Shown here piece after piece: positions 1 to 9,280 of a stretch of DNA of 64,000 nucleotides. Numbering within the stretch: the stretch's first letter is position 1; the number at the start of each line of letters is the position of its first letter. This stretch comes from Acidimicrobiia bacterium (GTDB taxonomy: Bacteria; Actinomycetota; Acidimicrobiia; Acidimicrobiales; Poriferisodalaceae): positions 112,630 to 176,629 of the forward strand of contig JAJDTF010000131.1 of the NCBI GenBank assembly GCA_022827265.1, given 5' to 3'. Below the pieces are notes generated by a model. That model did not search any database. It had not been told where the DNA came from and saw nothing but the letters and a program-made list of their open reading frames with translations. Both the position numbers and the translations under genes were made by a program.

Positions 1-2640
1 GCGGTTGAGGTCGCGTCCCTTGCCGGCCTGTGGTCAACGATGGACGGCGCTCCGCTGGAGTTCGTCGAGACGGCCGCCAGCGGCGTGGGCCGACCGCTGG
101 TGCGACTGGTGCGCTCGATGTGCCGCGCCGCTCGCATCCATACGCCATCTCCGGAGCAATCGCTTGACGGGACAGGCTTGCTGCCGTTGACGCCAGGCCT
201 GCTGCCGGCCCCTGACGACGCGTTCATGGTCAAGGCCGCTGCGCCGCACATATACCCGTCGACGTTCCGGGTGTTGACAGGTACGCAGGGCGACATCGGC
301 GCCGGCACGCGCACTGAAGACGGCGACGACGCGCGGCACAGAATGTTGCGCGGTTTGATCCCGCTCTCGGAGGAGGTGCACGTCCGCCGTCTCGCAGTCG
401 AGACGATCAGCAGTGTGCTCGAGCGCGATGATGCTGCTGCAGACGCAGCGTCACAGCTCGACGACTACATCGCGGACACCGTCGCGATCGCGTCATGGAC
501 GGAGCCGCTCGCCCGAGACGTGGCTCTTGGCGTTGAGGTTTCCTCGACTGCAGGTGCTGAGGCACAGGCGTTGCTTGACAGCACTCGTGCTCCGGTGTCG
601 ATCGAAGCGGTGCCGGTACAGGGCTGGGAGGAATTGCTCGATGGCGTGTTCGGCATGGCCGACGCGACACACGCGAGCGAGGGAATCCGGGCTGCTGCGA
701 CAAGTGCCCGCTATGTGGTGGTCGACCCTCACGCCCTCGCTCCCGACGCAGACGCGCTGACTACGGCGCTCTCGGCGCTCGATGGTGATGAGCACCGGCA
801 TGCCGACGGTCGCTACAGGAAGGCCGACTCTGCAGGCGACCTCGTGGATCTCGACCCTGGTGATCTTCGGTCGGACGACGAGATGAGCGACGCGATCGAT
901 CTAGCCGACCTAGCGGAGGACGCGGCGCCGGGCATGGTGCAGCGAGCAGGCCCAGACCAACATGGCAAGGCACCGCTGCTCATCGAGGTGACGGGCCAAT
1001 TCGATGCAGAGATCGAGCGGTCCGAGCGCGATGTCGAGCGCCAGATCGAGCTGCTGCACGCCCGCATGCGCCACGAGAACCGGCCTGAACCGGGCGTCAC
1101 CTCGTTTGTGGCATACGCACTGTTGGCATCGGTGCTGATCGGCATCGGCTCGCTGTTGACGCTCACAGGGTTGCGTGAAGTGATCACGCCTGACCGGCTC
1201 TCCGAGCAATCCAGGGTTGCCTCGTTCCTGCTGCTGGCGCTGGTCGCGACCTTGCCACCGGTGCTCCGGCTGACCCCGAGCCGAAGCTGGTCGGCACAGG
1301 TTCGTCTCACCCTGGTGGCCGCGATCTACGCCGGAAGCGCCGCTGCGGTGATAGTCGCGGCGCCGGCAATCGAGGAGAGTCCCCTCGACCGGCCGGGCCA
1401 GTGGCTTCCCGCTGGGGCGGTGGTGCTCATCGTGATGTCATTGGCAATCACTGCGTGGATCCGTGGATTCGTCGGTGACCGGGCGCTGTTGGGCCCCTTG
1501 GCGGCACTGGTGGGGGATCGCACTGCCGGGGCGGTGCCGTTTGCCTACGCCTTCGTCATGGTGGTCGCCGTACTGAACTTCGATCAGACCGCGCCGGCGG
1601 CCTTCGAGAACCGGAACTGGCGGTTGCTCACGGTCCTGCTGGCAGTTGCAATCGCGGTCGCGATAGCAACGGGGGGTTTGGTTCGCCTCGTACGCCGGCG
1701 CGATCGGCGACAGGTGAGCGAATGGCGACAGCGCATCGATGAACTCGTCGATGGGTGTGAGTTGGGCTCGGCGCGCACGGCGGCGCTTGAGGTGCTCAAG
1801 GCCCACTGGCTGACGACAGCGGCCGTGGCGGCTCGGCTCGTGCATCGCCCATTCGGGTCGCACCGTGCGGCAGCGGCGCCGCACGACCCGGAGTCCGCCG
1901 TGCGCAAGCTGCTGATGTTCGACCTCGAGCTCACTGAGGAGACCCGCGACGCTTATCTCGGCGAGCTGTTGCCTGAGCTCGCGTCGAGCGGCTGGCTACG
2001 CGAGCAATACCGCCGGATGTCGTCCCAATTCGTCAATAGCGAACGGTCGAGATTCGGGATCGGCGCCGACGGCTACATGCCGCCGCCCGAACACTGCACG
2101 TACCCGATGTCGCTCGAGTCGGTGATGGGCGCTGGAGGCAGCGGGCCTCGGTGGCGATTCGCAGAGCGTGTGTACGCCGGCGACTTCGATTCCGTGCTGC
2201 ACGAAGCCGCGGAAGATGCACTGAGCCGGGCCATGGCGGCGACATTCATGTCCGACCAGATAGCCGTGTCGCTCGGTCCCGCCGACAGCGGCCGCCAGAC
2301 GCTTCCGCAACTGCTGGGTGAGCTGCTGCCTTCGGATGAGGCGCGGCTGCCTTCGGGCACGCTGCCCCCGAGCACGGAGCCCTCTCCCGAATACCAGTCC
2401 TTGGTTTGGTGGCCGGAGGCGGTATCGATGCCCGCCGAAAACCCGCCAACTGCGCATCAGTGTCGACACTTGCGGCAACAAGGAACGATTCTGTTTCACG
2501 CTGTGCGTGTGGACATTTCCGAGCCCGTCGGCATGGAGCGTGTGACTCCGATCAGCGAGCCCGATGTGACTGACCGGGTCGGTGCGGGCGATTCGGCGAC
2601 GCGCGGTTCGACCGGCGCACCTGCCGATCCGCTGATGTGA
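1..2640 (+). CDS. Large multi-pass membrane protein of unknown function (5' partial)
   Basis: I do not recognise this protein. The reading frame is open from base 1 with no in-frame stop; the first ATG inside the window is at 40, so the gene may start upstream. Numbered from that ATG, about 350 mostly acidic, soluble residues come first. Six hydrophobic segments follow (roughly 354-375, 393-412, 424-443, 455-475, 500-516, 529-548), then about 310 polar residues. The arrangement suggests a cytoplasmic or extracellular head and tail on either side of a six-helix membrane core. No catalytic motif or signal peptide is visible. The protease-nuclease fusion gene follows after 66 bp on the same strand, so the two may be co-transcribed. 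Confidence is good that it is coding and low for any role. Confidence 0.75.
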   Translation, partial: AVEVASLAGLWSTMDGAPLEFVETAASGVGRPLVRLVRSMCRAARIHTPSPEQSLDGTGLLPLTPGLLPAPDDAFMVKAAAPHIYPSTFRVLTGTQGDIGAGTRTEDGDDARHRMLRGLIPLSEEVHVRRLAVETISSVLERDDAAADAASQLDDYIADTVAIASWTEPLARDVALGVEVSSTAGAEAQALLDSTRAPVSIEAVPVQGWEELLDGVFGMADATHASEGIRAAATSARYVVVDPHALAPDADALTTALSALDGDEHRHADGRYRKADSAGDLVDLDPGDLRSDDEMSDAIDLADLAEDAAPGMVQRAGPDQHGKAPLLIEVTGQFDAEIERSERDVERQIELLHARMRHENRPEPGVTSFVAYALLASVLIGIGSLLTLTGLREVITPDRLSEQSRVASFLLLALVATLPPVLRLTPSRSWSAQVRLTLVAAIYAGSAAAVIVAAPAIEESPLDRPGQWLPAGAVVLIVMSLAITAWIRGFVGDRALLGPLAALVGDRTAGAVPFAYAFVMVVAVLNFDQTAPAAFENRNWRLLTVLLAVAIAVAIATGGLVRLVRRRDRRQVSEWRQRIDELVDGCELGSARTAALEVLKAHWLTTAAVAARLVHRPFGSHRAAAAPHDPESAVRKLLMFDLELTEETRDAYLGELLPELASSGWLREQYRRMSSQFVNSERSRFGIGADGYMPPPEHCTYPMSLESVMGAGGSGPRWRFAERVYAGDFDSVLHEAAEDALSRAMAATFMSDQIAVSLGPADSGRQTLPQLLGELLPSDEARLPSGTLPPSTEPSPEYQSLVWWPEAVSMPAENPPTAHQCRHLRQQGTILFHAVRVDISEPVGMERVTPISEPDVTDRVGAGDSATRGSTGAPADPLM

Positions 2641-2706
2641 CCATTCGAAGCGCGCCGCGACCGCGGGTCTTGGCCCCCACTGCGGGGTGTCGCCGGCAGG
2701 ACACCG

Positions 2707-4539
2707 TTGGCTGAACCTCCGCGCTCGCCGCGCAGTCGCCGCAACCCGTTGCGGCCTGAGCCACTGCAGCGCCGACCGCCGCCTAGGGAAGACAGCAGCC
2801 GCACGACGCGACGTGCCGCGGGCGACGCGCCTCCGCGCACGCAACGGCCCGCCGCTGCACCAATCTCGCGGCGCTCGCCATCAGATGCTTCCACACGCTT
2901 GTCCAGCGGGCGGAGGCCGGCATTCCGCGCGACACGGAAACCGACCCTCGCCTTCACAGCTTTGGCCGTGCTGATTGTCGTCATCGTCGTGGTGAGCCCT
3001 CGGGTGTTCGGTGGTGGTGACCCGACTGATGTTGGGCTTGCCTCGCAATCCGCTCCTGCGAGCGGCGTGACCTCGTGGCCACGTGCTGAGACTGATCCGA
3101 CCCAGGCGCGAGCAGCCCCGGACGACGGCTTTCCCTCAGCATCTAGCGGCGCTGAAGCGTCAGCCAGTCGGCTCGCAGCCGCTGAGGCCGCACCGAGCGC
3201 TGCCCTCCTCGACACGGAAGAACGCGAGTTGCTTGTACACGCTGCCGTTCCCGACTGGGAAGTGCTCGCGCAGTCGGTAGTGCAGCTGATCGCGCCGGAT
3301 TGCGAGCAGGCTGGCTCGGGAACGATCATCGGAGACGGTCGGCTCGTCTTGACGAACTCGCACGTACTGCACGCCGGTGGAGACGGCCCCGTCTGCGAGG
3401 TCTACGCGGGCCTCACTCGACGTTTCGATGCGTCACCGGATGACTGGCAGCCCGCTGAGCTCGTGGCGGATGATCTCAGCCGGGACCTCGCAGCGGTGCG
3501 CCTCGCCGACACGCCGACGGGCATTCACGCGCCGCTACAGGTCGAGGGAGGCCAGCTCGCGCTAGGCGACCAATTGACGATTCTTGGCTATCCCGGCTTC
3601 GGCGACACTCAGGACACACTGACGTTCACCAGCGGCAGGTTCTCCGGCACGACAACCAGCGCCGAGGGACTCCAAATGCTCAAGACCGATGCGCTGCTGG
3701 ACTCAGGCGTGAGCGGCGGCGCAGTGTTCGATCGGCGCGGTCGTCTCGTCGGTGTTGCCACAGGCGGCTACGAGGGCGAGGGTGGCACGCTTGGCGCAGT
3801 GATCCCCGGCAGGGAGGTGTTGCGCTTCCTCGCTGAGCATGGACTGCAAGCCGGAGTCGGCGCTGCTACGTCAGGGGCGACGGCGTCATCATCATCGGCG
3901 ATCATTCCGACCGTCACTTTCCCTGAGGCGTCTGTTCGTGACCCGGAGGCTGAGGCTGCCGATCTTGAGCGACGCCGCAGCGTGATCGGCCTGTTCGAGC
4001 GTCTACGCGTCGAAACCGAGCACCGTGCCGGCTATCGCCGCGATGATCTCTTCCCTGGGTGGCTCTACAGCGGAGGTCTATCGACCAGGGACCGCGTGCT
4101 CTCCGAGGAGCGACGGTCTGACGGCTCGTGGCTCTCGGCGTATGACGCATCGGTTGTGGCCGAGTCGTCTGAGTTGGATATCGATCATCTCGTGCCGCTG
4201 GCAGAGGCGTGGGAGTCTGGCGGGTACGAGTGGAGGGCCGACACATGGACTCGCTTCGCCAACGACCGCACGGACCCGCGCTCGCTGATCGCCGTGAGCG
4301 CAACTGCTAACCGGAGCAAGGGCGCGCGGGATCCCGCCGAATGGTGGCCGCCGAGTTCGTCGTACCGCTGCCAGTACGCGGCCGACTGGGTCGCCGTCAA
4401 GGCCCGCTGGGACCTGGCAGTGGACTCCGCTGAACAGGAATCGCTTGACGCGCAGCTCGGCCAATGCACCGGCGCCGATTTCGACTTCGCCAAGCCGGTG
4501 CCGGCTCGAGTCCGGTTAGTGCTCGGACCGGCAGAATGA
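2707..4539 (+). CDS. Membrane-anchored trypsin-like serine protease fused to C-terminal HNH nuclease
   Basis: A 610-residue protein with two catalytic modules. A basic, Pro/Arg-rich 80-residue N-terminus precedes one membrane helix (about 83-101), so the rest is probably extracytoplasmic. Residues about 190-385 form an S1-type serine protease with His219 (TNSHVLHAGG), Asp260 (SRDLAAV) and Ser336 (DSGVSGGAVF, GVSGG instead of the usual GNSGG). Residues about 440-600 match the secreted HNH nuclease type (DUF1524/GmrSD C-terminal-like), with Asp493-His494 in DIDHLVPLAEAW, then ANRSKGARDPAEWWPP and CQYAADWVAVKARW. The first part is close to HtrA-like proteases but no PDZ domain is seen; the nuclease takes that place. 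The start used is TTG at 2707. An internal start is possible because the basic N-tail is poorly constrained. Joining these two activities in one chain is unusual. Whether the protease processes the nuclease is inference. Confidence 0.85.
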   Translation: MAEPPRSPRSRRNPLRPEPLQRRPPPREDSSRTTRRAAGDAPPRTQRPAAAPISRRSPSDASTRLSSGRRPAFRATRKPTLAFTALAVLIVVIVVVSPRVFGGGDPTDVGLASQSAPASGVTSWPRAETDPTQARAAPDDGFPSASSGAEASASRLAAAEAAPSAALLDTEERELLVHAAVPDWEVLAQSVVQLIAPDCEQAGSGTIIGDGRLVLTNSHVLHAGGDGPVCEVYAGLTRRFDASPDDWQPAELVADDLSRDLAAVRLADTPTGIHAPLQVEGGQLALGDQLTILGYPGFGDTQDTLTFTSGRFSGTTTSAEGLQMLKTDALLDSGVSGGAVFDRRGRLVGVATGGYEGEGGTLGAVIPGREVLRFLAEHGLQAGVGAATSGATASSSSAIIPTVTFPEASVRDPEAEAADLERRRSVIGLFERLRVETEHRAGYRRDDLFPGWLYSGGLSTRDRVLSEERRSDGSWLSAYDASVVAESSELDIDHLVPLAEAWESGGYEWRADTWTRFANDRTDPRSLIAVSATANRSKGARDPAEWWPPSSSYRCQYAADWVAVKARWDLAVDSAEQESLDAQLGQCTGADFDFAKPVPARVRLVLGPAE

Positions 4540-4627
4540 GGAACTCTGAGGTTCGAGTGCCGACGGCTCGGCGAGTAGAGCCATGACCTGAGGCTCGATG
4601 GCGCAGGTTTGGTCGTGACCGAGGCGG

Positions 4628-5218
4628 TCAGAAGGCACCGTGGGCTTGCAGGCGCGACAGATCGGCGGCGAGATCGCGGCCACGGTTTGCGCCACGAGCT
4701 GCGAGCAGTTCGACCAGTCGTCGTGCCTCGGACCAGTCATCATCGGATGCCGATTCGCGGAGTGCTCTCAAGTCGTCTGCATCCATCGGCCGGCGCCGAT
4801 CGTCGCGTGCCAGCAGCTTCATGACGATCAAGCTGCCGATGCTGGCGACCGGCAGGACGGTTCCGGGCAGCACCTCGATCTGCTGCGATGAGGCGACAAC
4901 CTCAGGCTCGACCCCGCACATGGCGAACATCAAATCCAAGCCCACGCCGGTTCCGGCGTCATGAACACGCACACCGGCCAACCGACCGGTTTCGTCCTGC
5001 TCGAGCAGCGACGCGACGCCGTACCCGGCCGTCATGAATGCCCTGGCTACGGACTCCGCGTCGCCGTCGTCAGCTACCGCCACGGCAATGTCGACGTCGC
5101 CGGTGCTTCGTGGCACCGTGAGAGCCGAAATCGCGATGCCGCCGACCAGCGCAAAGCCCTTGCCGAGATCCTTCAGCACTTCGCTGGCGCGCATGAGCGC
5201 GTCGTCGAGGCGCGTCAC
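4628..5218 (-). CDS. Nucleotidyltransferase-fold protein (AbiEii/MNT-like)
   Basis: A 196-residue protein with the nucleotidyltransferase signature near its N-terminus: FALVGGIAISA followed by RSTGDVDIAV, with two acidic residues in the DVD motif, and a third acidic position in VGLDLMF. This resembles AbiEii-type toxins and small minimal nucleotidyltransferases, which transfer nucleotides to RNA or protein. The substrate cannot be read from the sequence. It overlaps the preceding small gene by 4 bp (ATGA), so the two are translationally coupled. The arrangement resembles a type IV toxin-antitoxin pair, but the small partner is not a recognised AbiEi antitoxin. It lies convergent with the protease-nuclease gene. 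Confidence 0.7.
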   Translation of the reverse strand: MTRLDDALMRASEVLKDLGKGFALVGGIAISALTVPRSTGDVDIAVAVADDGDAESVARAFMTAGYGVASLLEQDETGRLAGVRVHDAGTGVGLDLMFAMCGVEPEVVASSQQIEVLPGTVLPVASIGSLIVMKLLARDDRRRPMDADDLRALRESASDDDWSEARRLVELLAARGANRGRDLAADLSRLQAHGAF

Positions 5219-5424
5219 TGCAAGTGTGGGGGAACGGGGACCTCGCGCAAGTAGCCGTCGGCATCGAGATGGCGATCACCGCCGGACGCCCATTCGTCGA
5301 TGGCAGCACGGATTTCCGCCTGTGTGACCGCCGGATTCTCACGTCGAAGCCGGGCCTCGATCATGCGCTCAGCGGCCTCGAACAAGTCAAAAACGGTAAG
5401 GCCGGGATTCGGGTCCGTCCCCAC
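5215..5424 (-). CDS. Small protein coupled to nucleotidyltransferase gene
   Basis: A 69-residue mostly helical protein (LFEAAERMIEARLRRENP, then TQAEIRAAIDEW) ending in a Pro/Gln-rich tail. I do not recognise the family. It starts at GTG 5424, seven bases after TAGGCT on the minus strand, which looks like a leaderless promoter. It overlaps the nucleotidyltransferase start by 4 bp and is the first gene of a two-gene unit. It may be the antitoxin or specificity partner of the downstream enzyme; this is inferred from position only. Confidence 0.6.
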   Translation of the reverse strand: MGTDPNPGLTVFDLFEAAERMIEARLRRENPAVTQAEIRAAIDEWASGGDRHLDADGYLREVPVPPHLQ

Positions 5425-5431
5425 GCTTGCC

Positions 5432-5437
5432 AGCCTA
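5432..5437 (-). promoter_or_regulatory. Candidate -10 box of a leaderless promoter
   Basis: TAGGCT on the minus strand (TANNNT) ends 7 nt before the GTG of the small gene at 5424. No Shine-Dalgarno fits in that distance. I see no convincing -35. Confidence 0.4.
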
Positions 5438-5556
5438 GAACGCTGGTCGTCGCGTCAATCTGATTTGGGCAGTCCCCGCGGAGCGGGCACGGCAGAATGG
5501 GAGCGTGAGTCTCTTCGCGTTCGGTCCGGTGCCGGGCGAGCACCGCAGCGAGAAGC

Positions 5557-7875
5557 TTGGCTAGGGCTATGCCTGCGGTGTCGCGCGTGCTGCCGTGGCG
5601 GCGCATCGCGAACACGGTCGCGGCCGACATCTCGCCGGTGGTCGAGCGCTACCGCCAGCGCTGGCCGAAGCGCTCGCCCGAGCTGGTCATCCGGGCGTAC
5701 GAAGCAGCGGCGCAGGCACACGAGGGCCAGCGTCGCAAGACCGGCGAGGCGTACATCACCCATCCGGTCGCGGTGGCCGGAGTCGTCGCCGATCTCGGTC
5801 TCGACGACACGTCGATTGCCGCAGCGCTGCTGCACGACGCCGTGGAGGACACCAGCGTCGAGCTGGTCGCCCTGTCCGACGACTTCGGCCCTGAGGTCGC
5901 GGCCATCGTGGACGGGGTCACCAAGCTCGACCGGGTCCGCTTCGCCTCCAAGCAGGCACAGCAGGCCGCCACCCTGCGCAAGATGCTCGTGGCGATAGCG
6001 AACGATCCTCGCGTGCTGATGATCAAGCTGTCGGACCGGCTCCACAACATGCGCACGATCGGGGCGCTCGGCGCTGCCAAGCAGGCCGACGTGGCCCGCG
6101 AGACGCTCGACATCTACGCCCCGCTCGCCAACCGGCTGGGCATGCAGCAGGTGCGCGATGAGCTCGAAGACCTGGCCTTCGCAGCGCTGTACCCGAAGCG
6201 CTACGCCGAGATCGACCGCATGCTCGCCGAGCGCACGCCCGAGCAGGAGCGTTACGTCGACCAGGTGCTGGCCGAGGTCCGCGAGCAGCTGTCGCGGATG
6301 AAGATCGAGGCCGCGGTGACCGGGCGCAAGAAGCACCACTGGAGCGTCTACGAGAAGATGGTCATCAAGAACCGCTCGTTCGACGAGATATTCGACTTGG
6401 TGGGCATCCGGGTGGTGGTGCCGACGATCCGTGACGCGTACGCGGCGCTGGGCTCCATACACGCGACGTGGAAGCCGGTGACGGGCCGGTTCAAGGACTA
6501 CATCGCGATGCCCAAGTTCAACCTGTACCAGTCGCTTCACACGACGGTGGTCGGCCCGTCGGGCACGGCGGTAGAAGTGCAGATCCGCACCGACGAGATG
6601 CACCAGCGGGCCGAGTACGGCGTGGCGGCTCACTGGCGCTACAAGGCAGAGCGCAACGGCAACGGCAACAAGAGCAGCAGCAACCGCAGCAAGGCGCAGC
6701 GCCACGGCAGCAAAGCGGAGCGCCACCCCAGCACGGCCGCCGAGGAGGACATGCCCTGGCTGAGCCGGCTGGTGGAGTGGCAGGCCGAGTCTGACGACCC
6801 TGCCGAGTTCATGCGCACGATCGCGAGCGACCTCGGCCATGGCGAGGTGTACGTGTTCACGCCCAAGGGCGATGTGGTGACGCTGCCGACCGGCGCGACG
6901 CCCATCGACTTCGCCTATGCCATCCACACCGATATCGGCGACACGCTGATCGGCGCCAAGATCGACGGTCGGCTGGTGCCGCTCGACCGGCCGCTGCGCT
7001 CGGGCGACACGTTGGAGGCGTTCACTTCCGACGATCCCGGGACGCGGCCGTCGCGTGACTGGCTGGAGGTTGCCGTCACCCCGCGGGCCCGCTACAGCAT
7101 CCGGCGCTGGTTCGCCCGCTCCGACCGTTCCGAATGGGAAGCGGCCGGTCGGGAAGCGGTCTCCGACGAGCTGCGCTCCGAAGGACTCAAGGCATCGCTG
7201 TTGATCGACGGCGACGAGATGCGCGCCGTGGCAGAGCAGTTCAGCCGAGCCGATCTCGACCAGCTCTTCGAAGCTGTCGGCAAGGGCGACGTGCGGCCCC
7301 ACTCGGTGGCCAAGCGGCTCGTCAGCAACCTGCGCGGCGAAGGCGACGGGGTGCAGCTGCCTGCACGCCCGGCCCGGCAGCGGGGCTCGCGCCGCCGCCG
7401 CTCTGCCGGCGTGCACGTCGACGGCCACGACGACGCGCTGGTGCGCTTGGCCCGCTGCTGCAGCCCGGTGCGCGGCGACGAGGTCTTGGGATTCTCCACC
7501 AGCGGGCGGGGCATCTCGGTGCATCGCGCCGACTGCGCCAACGCGGGCGAGTTGGCCACCGCGTCAGGTGCCCGCCAGGTCGAGGTGGAGTGGGACGAGA
7601 GCTGGGCGGGCGAGTTCGCCGCAGCCCTCGAAGTTCGAGGTCTCGACCGGAACCGGCTGCTGCTCGACGTGGTGCAGGTGGTGTCGGGCCGCCACGACCT
7701 GTCGATCGCGAGCTGCGACACGTTCGTGGGCGACGACCAGGTGGCGGTGATGCAGTTCGAGGTGGAGGTGGGCGACCCGATCCTGCTGGACCAGCTGCTG
7801 GCCGCCCTGCGCGACGTGCCCGGCGTGTTCGACGCCTACCGCACGCTCGAAGGTCTCGCCCGCACCGAATACTGA
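5557..7875 (+). CDS. rel: Bifunctional (p)ppGpp synthetase/hydrolase
   Basis: Makes and degrades the stringent-response alarmone (p)ppGpp on starved ribosomes. The 772 residues show the family order. An HD hydrolase comes first, with ITHPVAVAGVVADLGLD and HDAVEDT near residue 94. The synthetase follows with RFKDYIAMPKFNLYQSLHT near 312. A TGS domain starts about 436 (TLPTGATPIDFAYAIH), then a conserved Cys-containing region (LARCCSPVRGDEVLG) and a C-terminal ACT domain from about 695. A Gly/Asn/Ser/Lys-rich, low-complexity insertion sits between synthetase and TGS at about 367-395. The first start is TTG 5557; ATG 5569 is equally possible. Upstream bases 5504-5563 could encode a 19-residue peptide in another frame, which I do not call. 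Both HD and synthetase motifs are intact, so it is probably bifunctional. Confidence 0.96.
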   Translation: MARAMPAVSRVLPWRRIANTVAADISPVVERYRQRWPKRSPELVIRAYEAAAQAHEGQRRKTGEAYITHPVAVAGVVADLGLDDTSIAAALLHDAVEDTSVELVALSDDFGPEVAAIVDGVTKLDRVRFASKQAQQAATLRKMLVAIANDPRVLMIKLSDRLHNMRTIGALGAAKQADVARETLDIYAPLANRLGMQQVRDELEDLAFAALYPKRYAEIDRMLAERTPEQERYVDQVLAEVREQLSRMKIEAAVTGRKKHHWSVYEKMVIKNRSFDEIFDLVGIRVVVPTIRDAYAALGSIHATWKPVTGRFKDYIAMPKFNLYQSLHTTVVGPSGTAVEVQIRTDEMHQRAEYGVAAHWRYKAERNGNGNKSSSNRSKAQRHGSKAERHPSTAAEEDMPWLSRLVEWQAESDDPAEFMRTIASDLGHGEVYVFTPKGDVVTLPTGATPIDFAYAIHTDIGDTLIGAKIDGRLVPLDRPLRSGDTLEAFTSDDPGTRPSRDWLEVAVTPRARYSIRRWFARSDRSEWEAAGREAVSDELRSEGLKASLLIDGDEMRAVAEQFSRADLDQLFEAVGKGDVRPHSVAKRLVSNLRGEGDGVQLPARPARQRGSRRRRSAGVHVDGHDDALVRLARCCSPVRGDEVLGFSTSGRGISVHRADCANAGELATASGARQVEVEWDESWAGEFAAALEVRGLDRNRLLLDVVQVVSGRHDLSIASCDTFVGDDQVAVMQFEVEVGDPILLDQLLAALRDVPGVFDAYRTLEGLARTEY

Positions 7876-7912
7876 GATCCTGGGGCAGCTAGGACTGGCG
7901 GCGGCAGGGCCG

Positions 7913-7918
7913 TAGCCT
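7913..7918 (+). promoter_or_regulatory. Candidate -10 box of a leaderless hisS promoter
   Basis: TAGCCT (TANNNT) ends 9 nt before the hisS ATG, leaving no room for a ribosome-binding site. The flanking bases resemble those before rpoZ and def. Confidence 0.45.
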
Positions 7919-7927
7919 GCGCTGGTC

Positions 7928-9280
7928 ATGTCCGGTACGCCTTCGACGCCTACGAGCCCTCTTGGCGGCGGCGACGCGGCGGCCTCGAAGTCGTTCCGGA
8001 CGCCGATCGGCACGCACGATCTCGCACCGCCGGAATCCGGTCGCTGGGTGGCGCTGCTGGGTGCCTTCATCGCAGCCGCGGACCGTGCCGGATTCGGCTA
8101 CTTGCAGACGCCGATCTTCGAGGACATCGGCGTGTTCGCCCGCATCGGCGAGGGCACCGACGTGGTCGGCAAGGAGATGTACGAGTTCTTCGACCGCAGC
8201 GACCGCCACCTGGCGCTGCGGCCCGAGTGCACGGCGTCGGTGTGCCGCGCCTTCGCCCAGCACCGCCCCACCACGCCGTGGAAGGTGTGGTACCAAGGGC
8301 CGTTCTTCCGCTACGAGGCGCCCCAGGCCGGCCGCTACCGCCAGTTCCACCAGATCGGGGCCGAGACGCTCGGCACCGACGATCCCGATGCCGATGTGGA
8401 GATCATCGCCCTCGCCGCCGAGTTCTTTCGCGCGATCGGGCTGCAGCAGGTACCACTGCTGGTGAACTCGATGGGCGACGCGGGCACCCGCGTGGCCTAC
8501 GGCGAGGCGTTGAGCAGCTACTTGCATCGCCGCACTGGGGATGTGGACCCGCAGGACCGCGACAAGATCGAGCGCCACCCGCTGCGCATCCTGGATTCCA
8601 AGCGCGAGGCGACGGCGGCCGTGGCCGCGGAAGCCCCCCGGATCACCGACTATCTCTCGGCCGAAACGGCAGCCCACTTCGAGCGGGTGCGCGAAGGGCT
8701 CGACGCACTCGGGATCGACCACGAGGTCGAGCACAAGCTCGTGCGCGGCCTCGACTACTACACCCGCACCACCTTCGAGTTCCGCGCCGCCAGCCTCGAC
8801 GCCGCCCAGGACACCATCTGCGGCGGCGGCCGCTACAACGGGCTCGTGGAGGCGCTCGGCGGTCCGCCGACACCGGGCATCGGCTTTGCGCTGGGCATCG
8901 AGCGCCTGCTGCTGGCCTGCGATGCCGAAGGCGTCTTCGACGTTCCGGCACAGCGGGCCGAAGTGTGGGTGATCGACACTGCAGGCGGCGCTGCCGCACG
9001 CGATCTCACCCACGAGCTGCGCTCGGTGGGCATCCGGGCCGACCGGGCCTTCGACGACCGGTCGATGCGGGCGCAGATGCGCGCTGCGGATCGCTCCGGT
9101 GCCGAGATAGCGCTCATCGTGGGCACCGACGAGGTCGACGCGGGCACCCTCACGGTGCGACCGCTTCGACGTCCTGACGGCGGCGACGCCGGCATGGCGC
9201 AGCAGACCGTGCCGCGGGCCGAACTGCTCGGCACGCTGCGGCGCATCTTCGATGAGCTCAATGCGGAAGGTGGAACGTGA
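7928..9280 (+). CDS. hisS: Histidyl-tRNA synthetase
   Basis: Charges tRNA-His with histidine. The 450 residues have the class II catalytic core: motif 2 as GPFFRYEAPQAGRYRQF (about 124-140), the histidine-specific LVRGLDYYTRTTFEF (about 271-285), GGGRYNGL near 299 and motif 3 GIGFALGIERL near 318. A C-terminal anticodon-binding domain follows. The first 25 residues are a Gly/Ser/Pro-rich tail not seen in most homologues, but the ATG at 7928 sits right behind a TAGCCT box, which supports it as a leaderless start. It overlaps aspS by the bases around 9277-9280. Confidence 0.96.
   Translation: MSGTPSTPTSPLGGGDAAASKSFRTPIGTHDLAPPESGRWVALLGAFIAAADRAGFGYLQTPIFEDIGVFARIGEGTDVVGKEMYEFFDRSDRHLALRPECTASVCRAFAQHRPTTPWKVWYQGPFFRYEAPQAGRYRQFHQIGAETLGTDDPDADVEIIALAAEFFRAIGLQQVPLLVNSMGDAGTRVAYGEALSSYLHRRTGDVDPQDRDKIERHPLRILDSKREATAAVAAEAPRITDYLSAETAAHFERVREGLDALGIDHEVEHKLVRGLDYYTRTTFEFRAASLDAAQDTICGGGRYNGLVEALGGPPTPGIGFALGIERLLLACDAEGVFDVPAQRAEVWVIDTAGGAAARDLTHELRSVGIRADRAFDDRSMRAQMRAADRSGAEIALIVGTDEVDAGTLTVRPLRRPDGGDAGMAQQTVPRAELLGTLRRIFDELNAEGGT

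Noticed and set aside
4540..4627. tRNA-like GGTTCGAG string after the protease-nuclease gene
   Set aside because: No cloverleaf arms can be built around it.
5504..5563. 19-codon frame before rel as a leader peptide
   Set aside because: Starts at GTG but has no amino-acid bias or attenuator hairpin to suggest regulation.
5455..7524. 689-codon frame antisense to rel
   Set aside because: Overlaps all catalytic motifs of the rel gene; His/Arg-rich shadow frame without any recognisable domain.
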